Below are positions 1 through 8,701 of a stretch of DNA of 64,000 nt, piece by piece. Numbering within the stretch: position 1 is the stretch's first letter; every line of letters begins with the position of its first letter. The translations under genes were made by a program, and so were the position numbers. Under the pieces are notes generated by a model. The model searched no databases. It had not been told where the DNA came from and was given only the letters and a program-made list of their open reading frames with translations. Source of the DNA: Sphingomonas sp. CFBP 13720 (lineage in GTDB: Bacteria > Pseudomonadota > Alphaproteobacteria > Sphingomonadales > Sphingomonadaceae); contig NZ_JACYVA010000003.1 in the NCBI RefSeq assembly GCF_014842075.1, forward strand, positions 1 through 64,000. The letters run 5' to 3'.

Positions 1-85
1 CGTGAATCAGAAAACCGTCACCGTGTGAATCCCTGATGATTCAGCTCGGCTGAAAAACGCTCTAATCGCGGTCGCCTTTCCGGCC

Positions 86-1594
86 CTATCGGGCGCGGCG
101 CAGCAGCGCACTGCGGACCAGCGAAAGACCCTGTCCGATCGTTGTCCGCCCGCTTCGGGTCAGCGCCAGCGCGAGGCCGGTGGTGGCGTAGGACAGGACC
201 ACCGCGATGGCCAGACCGATCGCGGATGCGGGCAGCAGCGACCGCACGGCGAACAGCATGATCGCGGCCAGCGATCCGGCGAACGCGAACGGCATCGCCA
301 GCCGCATCATGTCGCGCGCCGATACCGGTCCCTGACTGCCCGCCAATCGCCACACCAGCGGCAATCGGATGAAGACGTCGCTCAACGCATAGGCCGCCGC
401 GACGCCGACCGCGCCCCATGGCAATCCGACGGCAAACGCGACCGCGCAGCTTGCGGCGTTGAACAGTCCCCAGCGTGCGAACTGCCCGGTCCGGCTCTGG
501 CTGATGAACAGCCAGCCCAGCGTGACGGTCATCGGTTGATGCAGCGATGCCAGCGCGAGCCACCGGAAGATATCGACCGCGCCGATCCACTGCGGTCCGA
601 GCATGAAGACGATGGCGACATCGGCATAGACGAGCAGACACAGGATGCCTGGCAACGTGACCAGCAAGATCTGCCCGACCGTCCGGCAATAGGCCGACCG
701 ATAGCGATCGGGGTCACCGACGAGTTGCGACAGCGTCGGCACCATCACGCGCTGCAGGGGATAGGTGATCTGTTGCAGGGGAAACAGCAGCAGCTTGTAC
801 GCACGATCGTACAGGCCGAGCTGGACCGGCCCCTGAAACCGGCCGATCAGGATATTGTCCAGATTCCGCGCGAAGAAGTTCGACAGGTTGAACGTGGTCA
901 GTCCGCCGCCGAATCGCAGCATCGCGCCGACGGTGGCGAACGATCCGGGTCGCCGGGGCCGCCACCCCGATATGATCCACGCACCGATCAGCGACGTGAG
1001 CGCGGTGACCAGCGCCGACGCGACCAGCGCCCACGGCCCCGGATCGACCAACGCCCATACAAGCGCGACGCCCAGTCCGAGCAACGCCATCGCCATTTCG
1101 ACTATCGCGATCGCACCGAACCGCATGCCGCGCGTCGCCATCGCCAGATGCTGCGCGCCCAGCCCCGACGCGAACACCGCCACGGCAAGTGCCGCGACGA
1201 TCCAGGTCAGTTCGCGTTCGCCATAGAAGGCGGCCACGAGCGGCGCGCACATCGCCAGCACGACCGCGAGGAACAGCGACAGTCCGGCATTGATCCAGAA
1301 CATCGTGCTGGCCTGTGCGTAGGTCAGTGTCGAATTGACCACGACCGCCTGCGAAAGTCCCAGATTCTGCGCCATGTTCGCGAACGAGATGACGGGCGAT
1401 GCCATCGCGATCAGACCGAAATCATGCGGGGCCAGAAAGCGGGACAGCAGCACGACCGACACGATCTGTACGCTCAGCTTCACGCCCTGCGCGATGCCGG
1501 ACACCGCGACGCCGCGCATGGCCTGCGCGCCCAGACCACCCGTTCCGCCCGCGCGCGGGACGATCGCTTCGGGATCGTGTCGGCTCATGCGCAT
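86..1594 (-). CDS. Wzx-type polysaccharide flippase (MOP superfamily)
   Basis: A 502-residue, very hydrophobic protein with about 12-14 predicted membrane helices. The N-terminal part (VKLSVQIVSVVLLSRFL, then APHDFGLIAM) is characteristic of WzxC-like lipid-linked oligosaccharide translocases, which move undecaprenyl-linked repeat units across the inner membrane. An in-frame ATG at 1669 would overlap the upstream acyltransferase stop (1629) by about 40 bp and adds a charged, non-membrane leader. The ATG at 1594 has GGGA about 10 nt upstream and removes the overlap, so it is preferred. It follows the acyltransferase gene on the same strand and is probably co-transcribed with it. The family is clear; the exact glycan is unknown. 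Confidence 0.88.
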   Translation of the reverse strand: MRMSRHDPEAIVPRAGGTGGLGAQAMRGVAVSGIAQGVKLSVQIVSVVLLSRFLAPHDFGLIAMASPVISFANMAQNLGLSQAVVVNSTLTYAQASTMFWINAGLSLFLAVVLAMCAPLVAAFYGERELTWIVAALAVAVFASGLGAQHLAMATRGMRFGAIAIVEMAMALLGLGVALVWALVDPGPWALVASALVTALTSLIGAWIISGWRPRRPGSFATVGAMLRFGGGLTTFNLSNFFARNLDNILIGRFQGPVQLGLYDRAYKLLLFPLQQITYPLQRVMVPTLSQLVGDPDRYRSAYCRTVGQILLVTLPGILCLLVYADVAIVFMLGPQWIGAVDIFRWLALASLHQPMTVTLGWLFISQSRTGQFARWGLFNAASCAVAFAVGLPWGAVGVAAAYALSDVFIRLPLVWRLAGSQGPVSARDMMRLAMPFAFAGSLAAIMLFAVRSLLPASAIGLAIAVVLSYATTGLALALTRSGRTTIGQGLSLVRSALLRRAR

Positions 1595-1628
1595 GTCGTC
1601 GTGGTCCCGATCGTCCGAAGATCGCCGA

Positions 1629-2915
1629 TCAAGGCGCGTCGCTCGCGCTGGGGACCGCAGTGTCGGCATCGCGTTTGCGTATGGAAGTCAGCACGCGCGC
1701 CGTCCGGTTGATTGTCATGACCCACCATTGATCGAAATAGGCGATGCCGTGGGCCACGATGCCGATCACCACCGCCGACGCCAGCGCCGCCAGCAGCACG
1801 CTGCCCAGCCCATAACCCAGGGCCAGCACGATGCCAGCCCCCAGCGACGCGATCACCGGAATATGAATGGCATAGACGGCGAACGACAACCGTCCCAGCA
1901 TTCGCGCGAACGGCCAGTCGGCCATTTGTCGACGTCGCCAGCGATGCACGCCCAGAAACACCATCGTCGCCCCCGCACCATGGATCACCCAGTCGAGCCG
2001 CAGGATGTGTTCGCCAAGGACCGGGTCGAGCGCCAGTTCTTCGGGAAACGGCTTGTAGGTCGATCCGATCAGCAGTCCGACCGCGATCATCGCCGACGCC
2101 GCGACCGGTGACAGCGACCACGACGAATCCCGCAGATACTTCGTGATGAGGACCGTGGTCACGCACAGCGCGCACAACGCATGTACTTCCAGCGCCAGCA
2201 GCCCCACCACCGTCACGATGACGGTGTCGAGCAGCGGACGACGCCGGCCGGCGATCAGCAACGCCGTCCCCAGCGCCGCGATACTGCCGAGCAGTTCGTA
2301 CCGCATGGTCCACAGCGCCGAATTATACTGGCTCAGCCCCCGCCCGAACAGGCGCACGCTGTCGGCGACGCCACCGGACAGCGACGGCGCCGGCCATGGA
2401 CCGTCGACTTTCACCCCGCCGCTGTCGCGCAGCCATTCCGATCCGCTGAGCGCCGCGACCGGTTCGTTGAACATCAGGCCCGCGACGTACAGCGCCGCCG
2501 GCAGCATCACCCCGATGAAGGTGACCGGAAAAAGCCTCGGAAACCGTTTCGCGACCGCGATCCCCACCGACACCGGGGCCGGAGCGCCGAGCAGCTTTAC
2601 GGTGAGCGCGAAGCTGGACAGCACGAAGAAGATGCTGACCATGAACGGTCCGTTGATCGGACTGAGCACGAACGGACGCTCGATCGCCAGCCCGACCGCC
2701 TGCGCGAAGTCGGACGTGCGCTCGGGCGCGACGAAGGCTCGCAGGAAATGGTACACGACCACGCCCAATGCCGCGAGGCCGCGCAACAGCTCCAGTTCGT
2801 CGAACCTCTGGCTTTTCGTCAGCACGCGCTTCCCTCTGGACGACAATCGATAGCAGTGGCGGATCGCATGCAACAGCTTCGTCTTGCAGACTTCCCGAAA
2901 CCAGTTCATGCGCAT
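1629..2915 (-). CDS. Acyltransferase family 3 (OafA/YrhL-like) membrane protein
   Basis: About 428 residues with roughly ten membrane helices. Near the N-terminus it has the family hallmark ELELLRGLAALGVVVYHF, including the RG pair and the helix-1 histidine. Such enzymes move acyl groups (usually acetyl) across the inner membrane onto sugars of LPS, capsule or exopolysaccharide. The next gene on the strand is the flippase, which fits modification of the same glycan. The start is uncertain: the ATG at 2915 has no clear ribosome site, while a GTG at 2825 is preceded by AGAGGGA at good spacing and would give a 398-residue protein beginning just before the hallmark motif. There is no C-terminal SGNH domain, unlike the second acyltransferase at 41884-43917. 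Confidence 0.88.
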   Translation of the reverse strand: MRMNWFREVCKTKLLHAIRHCYRLSSRGKRVLTKSQRFDELELLRGLAALGVVVYHFLRAFVAPERTSDFAQAVGLAIERPFVLSPINGPFMVSIFFVLSSFALTVKLLGAPAPVSVGIAVAKRFPRLFPVTFIGVMLPAALYVAGLMFNEPVAALSGSEWLRDSGGVKVDGPWPAPSLSGGVADSVRLFGRGLSQYNSALWTMRYELLGSIAALGTALLIAGRRRPLLDTVIVTVVGLLALEVHALCALCVTTVLITKYLRDSSWSLSPVAASAMIAVGLLIGSTYKPFPEELALDPVLGEHILRLDWVIHGAGATMVFLGVHRWRRRQMADWPFARMLGRLSFAVYAIHIPVIASLGAGIVLALGYGLGSVLLAALASAVVIGIVAHGIAYFDQWWVMTINRTARVLTSIRKRDADTAVPSASDAP

Positions 2916-3117
2916 AATCAAAGCTTTACGGCAATACGCCGAATGGTGAACATGGGCAGCGGGTGTATTTGTCCGACCTGCCGGTGATGATGACAACGGG
3001 GCAAACGGGGCGTTACGGCAATGATGACGGCATATCTTCCTTCACGGGGTTTGGGGGCAGCGGAGCGCTGTCCCGACCGGTCCGTGTCCGCAACCTGATC
3101 GATCGCGGAACCATACG

Positions 3118-4158
3118 ATGCACTATCGATCGATCGAGGATCTCAACCACACCATCCAGACGAATGTCGGCCTGTTGCCGCGCGACATCGATCTGGTCGT
3201 CGGTATTCCGCGCAGCGGGCTGCTGGCGGCGACGTTGGTCAGCCTTGCCCTGAACCTGCCGCTTGCCGATCTGGAAGGCTTTCTGGCCGGGCGCATCCTG
3301 TCGGCTGGGTCGACCCGGCGGCGCGACCTGTTCGACCTGCCCGTCGACGCGTTCCGACGCGTGCTGGTGGTCGATGACAGCATCCTGAGCGGCGGATCGA
3401 TGCGCGAGGCGCGTGAAAAGATCGCGGCGGCGGGCCAGTCCGACCGGTGCGTCTTCTGTGCGATCTATGGTCTCGAAGAACCGAGCGATCTGGTCGACGT
3501 CGTGCTGGAAACCGTACCCCGGCCGCGGATCTTCCAGTGGAACATCATGAACCACCGCATCCTCGAACATTGTTGTTTCGATATCGACGGCGTGTTGTGC
3601 GCCGATCCGACGAAGGACGAGAATGACGACGGCCCGCTCTATTCCGCGTTCCTCGATTCCGCGCGGCCGTTGCTGCTGCCGGGCCGGCGGGTGGGGCACG
3701 TCGTCACCAGTCGCCTCGAACGCTATCGCCCGCAGACCGAGGCATGGCTGGCGCGGCACGGCATCGAATATGGCAAGCTGTGGATGATCGATCTGCCGAC
3801 CGCCGAGGAACGGCGGCGGCGGAATGCGCACGGATCGTTCAAGGCACAGGTCTATGCCTCCACCGACGCAAAGCTGTTCATCGAAAGCGAGGAGCGCCAG
3901 GCGATCGAGATCGCGCATCTGTCGAAAAAGCCGGTGCTGAGCATCGAGACGCAGACGGTGATCCTGCCCGACGGCCATCTGGACGCCAAGGAGCGCGCGC
4001 GTCGCCGTGCGGCACGCCTGCGCGAACGGCTGTCGAGCGAGCGGCGCGGATGGCGCCGGTTCCTCAAGCGCCGGCTACAGCGGCTCGTCGGCGAAAAGCG
4101 TGCGAGACAGGTACAATCCTATTGGCAGGGGCGAAAGAAACCGGCTCCCGCCAAATAG
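3118..4158 (+). CDS. Phosphoribosyltransferase-like domain fused to HAD-like domain
   Basis: 346 residues. The first ~130 residues resemble a type I phosphoribosyltransferase: a VVGIPRSG loop near residue 30, then VLVVDDSILSGGS near residue 83, which matches the PRPP-binding signature (two acidic residues followed by a small G/S-rich loop). From about residue 155 a second domain starts with CFDIDGVLC, a DxD motif of HAD phosphatases. The last ~60 residues are very basic. This pairing recurs in surface-polysaccharide loci, and here it is divergent from the acyltransferase/flippase pair. A role in making or dephosphorylating a sugar precursor is inference. The substrate cannot be read from sequence. 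Confidence 0.75.
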   Translation: MHYRSIEDLNHTIQTNVGLLPRDIDLVVGIPRSGLLAATLVSLALNLPLADLEGFLAGRILSAGSTRRRDLFDLPVDAFRRVLVVDDSILSGGSMREAREKIAAAGQSDRCVFCAIYGLEEPSDLVDVVLETVPRPRIFQWNIMNHRILEHCCFDIDGVLCADPTKDENDDGPLYSAFLDSARPLLLPGRRVGHVVTSRLERYRPQTEAWLARHGIEYGKLWMIDLPTAEERRRRNAHGSFKAQVYASTDAKLFIESEERQAIEIAHLSKKPVLSIETQTVILPDGHLDAKERARRRAARLRERLSSERRGWRRFLKRRLQRLVGEKRARQVQSYWQGRKKPAPAK

Positions 4159-4231
4159 TATCATGCTATGATTGCACGGAATTTACTGTGATCGACCGAT
4201 GCGGTCAGGATACGGAACGGGAAATGCAGGC

Positions 4232-6499
4232 ATGAGCAGCGTCACAGGGACGACCTACGACGATACCGCCGCGCCCGACCTGTTCGTCGGGACCGACGCG
4301 ATCGACACGGTACGCTACGCCGCAGCAACCCGCGCGGTGTATGCGGACCTGTCGACCGGGTCGGCGTATAAACTGCTGCGTATCCTGCCGTTCGGCGATT
4401 CGATCACCTATGGCGTGATCGGCAGCACCACGGACACCGAAAGCGGCGGCTATCGCACGCTGTTGCAGGACCGGCTGACGCTTGCGGACGTCGTTGTCGA
4501 CATGGTCGGGTCCGCCCGTAACGGGCCGGCGGGCATCGACCCCGATCACGAAGGGCATCGCGGCTTCACGCTCAACCAGCTCGATGCGATCGATGCCGGT
4601 GCGATCGCCGCCGCCCGCCCCGATGCGATCCTGCTGATGGCCGGCACCAACGACAGCGCGAAAGACACGTCGACGACGATGATCGCCGATCTGCGCGCGC
4701 TGATCGTCAGCATCACGAAGGCGGCCCCCGATGCGACGTTGTTCGTCGCGTCGATCCCCCCGGTCCGCGTCGGTCAGCAAGCGCAGGTCCGGGCCGACCG
4801 GGTCGATGCCTATAACGACAAGATGCCGGCGCTGATCGCCGAACTGGCTGCATCGGGGCGCAAGGTCGTCTTCGTCGACATGCGCGACCTCGACGTCACG
4901 CACATCTCCGCGCCGCCGGTCGACAGCGGCCTGCACCCCAATGCGGGCGGCTATGCTGTGATCGCCGATCACTGGTACGACGCGTTGGAAGCGCGGCTCG
5001 GCCTGCACGCCGGCGCGATCGGTCAGGATCAGGACCGGTTCGTGTCGATCGAGAATCTGGACGGTTCCGCCTTTGCCGACCGGTTGACCGGCGATGCCGG
5101 TGCGAACCGGCTCGACGGGCTGGGTGGCGACGACCGGCTGAACGGGACGGCGGGCGACGACATGCTGATCGGCGGCGGCGGCAACGACGTCCTCGACGGC
5201 GGCGACGGCATCGACACCGCGTCCTTTTCCGGTGCGTGGACCGACTATGCGATCACGATCGACGCCGCCGGGGTACATATCGCCGACCGGCGCGACGGAT
5301 CGCCGGACGGGACGGACCATGTCGTCGCGACCGAACGATTCGCCTTTGCCAACGGCATGTTCGCCATCGACCGGATCGCGAACGACGTGCCGTTCGCCAC
5401 CAACGATATCGGACTGGCGAAACCAGCGGCGGGGACGCCCGCGCTCGACACGACCGGCAACCTGCTCGCCAACGATACCGACGCCGATCTGGCGCTCGGC
5501 GATCTGATCCGGGTCACCGGCGTCCATGCCGGCACAGCAGCGGCGACGTTCGTCGGGATCGTCGACACGCTGACCCTCGACGGCAGCTACGGCACACTGA
5601 CGATCGCGACCGACGGCAGCTATCGCTATGTCGTCGATGCGGACCGGGCGGCGGCGCTCGGGACCGGCGAGGGGCAGGACCTGTTCGCCTATCGGATCGC
5701 CGATGTGTCGGGCAGCGTGGCGACCGCAACGCTGGCGATCACTATTGCGCCTGCGGACGCGCCCGCGCCGGTGCCGCCGTCGTCGATCCTGTATACCCGT
5801 GCGGGCACGATCGACGGATCGTCGTTCACCAGCGACGTCCTGACCGGACCGGCCGGTGCCAACAGTTTCTATTTCGACCTTTCCGTCGCGTCGGGCCATG
5901 ACCGCATCCAGCGGTTCGAAACGGTCGACGTGTTGCTGACCAGCGCGCCGCTGGCGACCGCACCTGACGGGCGGGTTGTGCCGACCGGCGACGGATCGAT
6001 CGACTTCGATGGTCCGGGCGGATCGGCCGACAGCGTCACGATCGGCGGGATCGATCCGGCGGCGGGGCTGCGCTCGCTCGGAATCGTCGACGGGCTGTCG
6101 GTCTATGCTGCCGGTGCGGTGCGCCCGTCCGGCGCGATCGAGGGGACGCTGGGCGCCGATCGCATGATCGGTGACACCGCCGATACGACACGGCAGGTGT
6201 ATTTCGTCGATACCGCGCTGGAGATCGGATTGGGCAACGACCGGATCGAACGGTTCGGACGCCACGATATTCTGGTCACGACCACCGCCCTGCCCGATGG
6301 CAACGCCGACCGGATCATCGATTTCGGATCGGACAAGATCCTGAACCTGCCGACCGGCAACCTCGTCGTCACGTCGATCAAGAACGCCGCGCTGCAGAAG
6401 ATCGAATATGACGGTACGGTTGAGCACGGCGGGGTGCATTACTATGTCTACAGCCTGATCGGCAGCGCCGCCGGTCTTGCCGATCTGCAACCGGGATGA
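4232..6499 (+). CDS. Secreted SGNH/GDSL hydrolase with RTX and VCBS-like repeats
   Basis: 755 residues. The SGNH domain spans about residues 50-260: GDS with Ser57, GTND at 138-141, and the Asp/His block DSGLHPN at 231-237, whose Asp-His spacing is one residue longer than the usual DxxH. RTX calcium-binding nonapeptides (GGxGxDxL type) follow at about 285-325, then a VCBS/cadherin-like domain (LLANDTDAD, LTLDGSYGTLTI) at about 390-505. The end holds two related units at about 521-629 and 630-755. There is no Sec or Tat signal, so RTX-type type I secretion is expected, but no type I exporter is in the window. The start at 4232 is preferred over an in-frame ATG at 4172 because GGGA lies about 9 nt upstream. 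Its tail is shared with the proteins at 10633-12594 and 37176-40829. It is likely a secreted carbohydrate or lipid esterase. Confidence 0.85.
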   Translation: MSSVTGTTYDDTAAPDLFVGTDAIDTVRYAAATRAVYADLSTGSAYKLLRILPFGDSITYGVIGSTTDTESGGYRTLLQDRLTLADVVVDMVGSARNGPAGIDPDHEGHRGFTLNQLDAIDAGAIAAARPDAILLMAGTNDSAKDTSTTMIADLRALIVSITKAAPDATLFVASIPPVRVGQQAQVRADRVDAYNDKMPALIAELAASGRKVVFVDMRDLDVTHISAPPVDSGLHPNAGGYAVIADHWYDALEARLGLHAGAIGQDQDRFVSIENLDGSAFADRLTGDAGANRLDGLGGDDRLNGTAGDDMLIGGGGNDVLDGGDGIDTASFSGAWTDYAITIDAAGVHIADRRDGSPDGTDHVVATERFAFANGMFAIDRIANDVPFATNDIGLAKPAAGTPALDTTGNLLANDTDADLALGDLIRVTGVHAGTAAATFVGIVDTLTLDGSYGTLTIATDGSYRYVVDADRAAALGTGEGQDLFAYRIADVSGSVATATLAITIAPADAPAPVPPSSILYTRAGTIDGSSFTSDVLTGPAGANSFYFDLSVASGHDRIQRFETVDVLLTSAPLATAPDGRVVPTGDGSIDFDGPGGSADSVTIGGIDPAAGLRSLGIVDGLSVYAAGAVRPSGAIEGTLGADRMIGDTADTTRQVYFVDTALEIGLGNDRIERFGRHDILVTTTALPDGNADRIIDFGSDKILNLPTGNLVVTSIKNAALQKIEYDGTVEHGGVHYYVYSLIGSAAGLADLQPG

Positions 6500-6506
6500 T
6501 CCTGTA

Positions 6507-6893
6507 ATGACGGAAAAAAGCCTGATCGTGTATGACGGCGAATGCGTCTTCTGCCAGAATTACGTGCGCTTCTTCCGGTTGCGGGACGCGATCGGCGACG
6601 TCGAGCTGATCGACGCCCGTTCCGGCGATCCGCGTGTGGATGCATTGTGGCGCGACGGGTACGACCTCGACGACGGCATGGTCTTTTCGCATCGCGGCCG
6701 GGTGTATCACGGCGCGGACGCGGTGCACGTGCTATCCAGCCTGTCGAGCACCAACGGCGTTTTCAACCGGATCAACGCCGCCGTGTTCCGATCGTCGCGG
6801 GTGACCGCGCTGCTCTATCCCGCGCTCAAGCTCGGCCGGCGCCTGACGCTGAAGGCCAGACGCCGCAATCTGCTGGGTCACGACCGGGGCTGA
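6507..6893 (+). CDS. DCC-family thiol-disulfide oxidoreductase (DUF393)
   Basis: 128 residues. YDGECVFC near the N-terminus is the DxxCxxC signature that names the DCC family, followed by the usual alpha/beta layout and a basic C-terminus (LKARRRNLLGHDRG). Members are small thioredoxin-like proteins of poorly known function. They often sit beside HTTM/gamma-carboxylase-like membrane proteins, and here such a gene follows convergently at 6921-8399. The start at 6507, seven bases after the hydrolase stop, places the DxxCxxC motif where the family has it, so it is probably translated from the same transcript as the SGNH hydrolase. Confidence 0.88.
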   Translation: MTEKSLIVYDGECVFCQNYVRFFRLRDAIGDVELIDARSGDPRVDALWRDGYDLDDGMVFSHRGRVYHGADAVHVLSSLSSTNGVFNRINAAVFRSSRVTALLYPALKLGRRLTLKARRRNLLGHDRG

Positions 6894-6900
6894 CCGCCCC

Positions 6901-6922
6901 GATCGCGCCACGTGCCGCGATC
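6901..6922. terminator. Short hairpin between convergent genes
   Basis: GATCGCG and CGCGATC form a perfect 7-bp stem with an 8-nt loop between the DCC gene (+) and the HTTM-like gene (-). There is no T-tract. It overlaps the stop of the minus-strand gene by two bases, so any terminator role is tentative. Confidence 0.3.
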
Positions 6923-8399
6923 AATGTGTGCAGCGTTTGGGCCGCGCGACGTCGACCGGCTTGAAGACCAGCAGCTTGCGTTCGAGCAGGTTGCGTTCGG
7001 ACATGGGGAAGGCAGCGGCCGTCGCCCGGTCGTAGCGAACGCCATCCATTGTGAACGTCACCCAGTCGCGCGGATGCAGCTGCATCCATCGTTCCAGATC
7101 GAACCGGACGATGCCCAGATGCCGGTCCGCATTATCCTGCATCCCGGGGTTCGACGACGCTTCGATCGTCGCGACGTGTCGTTGATACTCGGCGACGTAG
7201 AGCGATCGCGACAGGACGAGGTGATTGGTCGTGCCGCCTTCGGTGTGAAGGTTGCTGAACATCGCGATCGAGCTTTCGGTCTTCAGCCCCAGATAGGGCG
7301 ACAGGCATGTCACGAACAGCGTCGCCGGGAACAGATAGACCCACCACGGAATACGCGGCCCAGGCTGCGGACGATAGGGCAGCGCATCGACCGCCGCCCA
7401 TGTCAGGAACACCATCGCGGCCCCGCCCACGACCGCCCACATGACGATCCACGACGAATGCCACGCCATCATGTCGGTGATGACCAGATCGCCGGCCCGT
7501 CCGCGCAATTGCGTCGCCAGCACCATCGCCGCGACGAACAACAGGGCGAACGCGACGATCGCGACACGGGCGGCGGAGTTGAACGGCACCCGGCGCAGCA
7601 CGCGGGCGGCGCGCCCCTGAAACGCGGCGCTCACCTCACGCGGGACGGACAGCGTATACAGCGCGAAGACGAGGCTGGAAAAATCCATGTACCACGAATA
7701 CGCCGATATCGGGATGATGTAGTGAAACACCAGACCGACGATCAGCCCGACCCAGAAGAACCGCCGCCAGAAAAGACAGACGAGCGTGATCGTTTCCACG
7801 ACGAAGGTCGACGCGATCGAACCATATCGGCCGACGATATTGTCGGCCAGTCCGAACGTCTGCGTCAGCGGCTTGTACAGCGCGACGGCGCAACTGGCTT
7901 CCGGGTCGAGGAAATCGACGTTGATCTTGTGAAATATCCCGTAAAAATACATGATCGCCAGCAGAAAGCGGGCGACGATGCGCAGCCGTTCATAGATTTC
8001 GTCGCGTACCCCCGCCGACCCGCGATGCTGCATCCACGCCACACCGATGACGGTGACGATCGCGGCATTCATGAAGAACGCGATCGTCTGGTTGTTCGAC
8101 GCCACCGGCAGGCGGAAGCCGTATTGCAGCGCCATGGCGACCGCCAGCAGCAACAACAGCCCCAACCGTCGGGGATTCAGGATCAGCGCGATACTGCTGG
8201 CAAGGACGGCATATTCCAGCACCGCGATGCGGATGCCGTTGCCGAGGATCAGGTTGTCGTAATGCGACACGACGCTGAAGATCAGCGCGATCGCCCACAT
8301 GACCGCGAACGCCGTCAACCCGTCGCTCGCCCGACCGGCGGGATCGGGGCGCTCCATCGGGCGACGCATCGCGCCCAGCCATCCTGTCTGCATCACCAT
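6921..8399 (-). CDS. HTTM / vitamin K gamma-carboxylase-like multipass membrane protein
   Basis: 492 residues with around ten membrane helices and a C-terminal soluble segment of about 90 residues. The stretch YFYGIFHKINVDFLDP followed by SCAVALYKP resembles the HTTM domain of gamma-carboxylase-like bacterial membrane proteins. The C-terminal part (HLGIVRFDLERWMQLHPRDW) is typical of this group's soluble tail. The start at 8399 has AAGGGG about 8 nt upstream; a longer in-frame ATG at 8495 would cover a separate small gene (8450-8593). It is probably in one transcript with that 47-aa peptide. Its reaction is unknown; gamma-carboxylation should not be assumed. Confidence 0.65.
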   Translation of the reverse strand: MVMQTGWLGAMRRPMERPDPAGRASDGLTAFAVMWAIALIFSVVSHYDNLILGNGIRIAVLEYAVLASSIALILNPRRLGLLLLLAVAMALQYGFRLPVASNNQTIAFFMNAAIVTVIGVAWMQHRGSAGVRDEIYERLRIVARFLLAIMYFYGIFHKINVDFLDPEASCAVALYKPLTQTFGLADNIVGRYGSIASTFVVETITLVCLFWRRFFWVGLIVGLVFHYIIPISAYSWYMDFSSLVFALYTLSVPREVSAAFQGRAARVLRRVPFNSAARVAIVAFALLFVAAMVLATQLRGRAGDLVITDMMAWHSSWIVMWAVVGGAAMVFLTWAAVDALPYRPQPGPRIPWWVYLFPATLFVTCLSPYLGLKTESSIAMFSNLHTEGGTTNHLVLSRSLYVAEYQRHVATIEASSNPGMQDNADRHLGIVRFDLERWMQLHPRDWVTFTMDGVRYDRATAAAFPMSERNLLERKLLVFKPVDVARPKRCTH

Positions 8400-8449
8400 T
8401 CGCCAGCCCCTTCGTTCCGCTCGCGTAGGCGTACGGAACCCCCCTGCGC

Positions 8450-8593
8450 TCAGTGTCCCGTCACCGGGACACCGCAACGTCCATAATATCCGCACCCGGT
8501 GATCACCGGCAGGTTCGCAAATGCGATCCAGATGCCGACCAACGCCAGCACCGCCATGGCGATCACCACTGCGTGTTTCACGCCTCTGGTCAT
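8450..8593 (-). CDS. 47-residue single-pass membrane peptide
   Basis: A short gene with a near-ideal ribosome site: GGGAGG six bases before the ATG at 8593. The product has a basic N-terminus (MTRGVKH), one hydrophobic helix (about residues 8-30) and a small C-terminal tail with two cysteines (GCGYYGRCG), ending VTGH. It lies 50 bp upstream of the HTTM-like gene on the same strand, so the two are probably co-transcribed. No family is recognised. The two-cysteine tail would face the periplasm if the positive-inside rule holds. Confidence 0.6.
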   Translation of the reverse strand: MTRGVKHAVVIAMAVLALVGIWIAFANLPVITGCGYYGRCGVPVTGH

Positions 8594-8701
8594 CTGCTTG
8601 CCTCCCGGTCGTTCCGCGACTAGCCGCACTTGCGCGCGCTGGCTATATCAGCTTGTTAATACGACCGATTATTTCAATACAGCCAACGGGTCCGATTCTC
8701 C

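Noticed and set aside
1..85. Bases 1-64 with GAATC/GATTC copies, TTCAGC-TCG-GCTGAA and an end like AAAAACGCTCTAA
   Set aside because: It resembles the MITE or an insertion-sequence end, but the window edge cuts it and the match to copies 1 and 2 is too short to call.
536..1711. Long plus-strand reading frame over the flippase region
   Set aside because: It runs antisense to a clear membrane protein, is rich in Arg/Gln/His typical of reversed GC-rich frames, and shows no domain or ribosome site.
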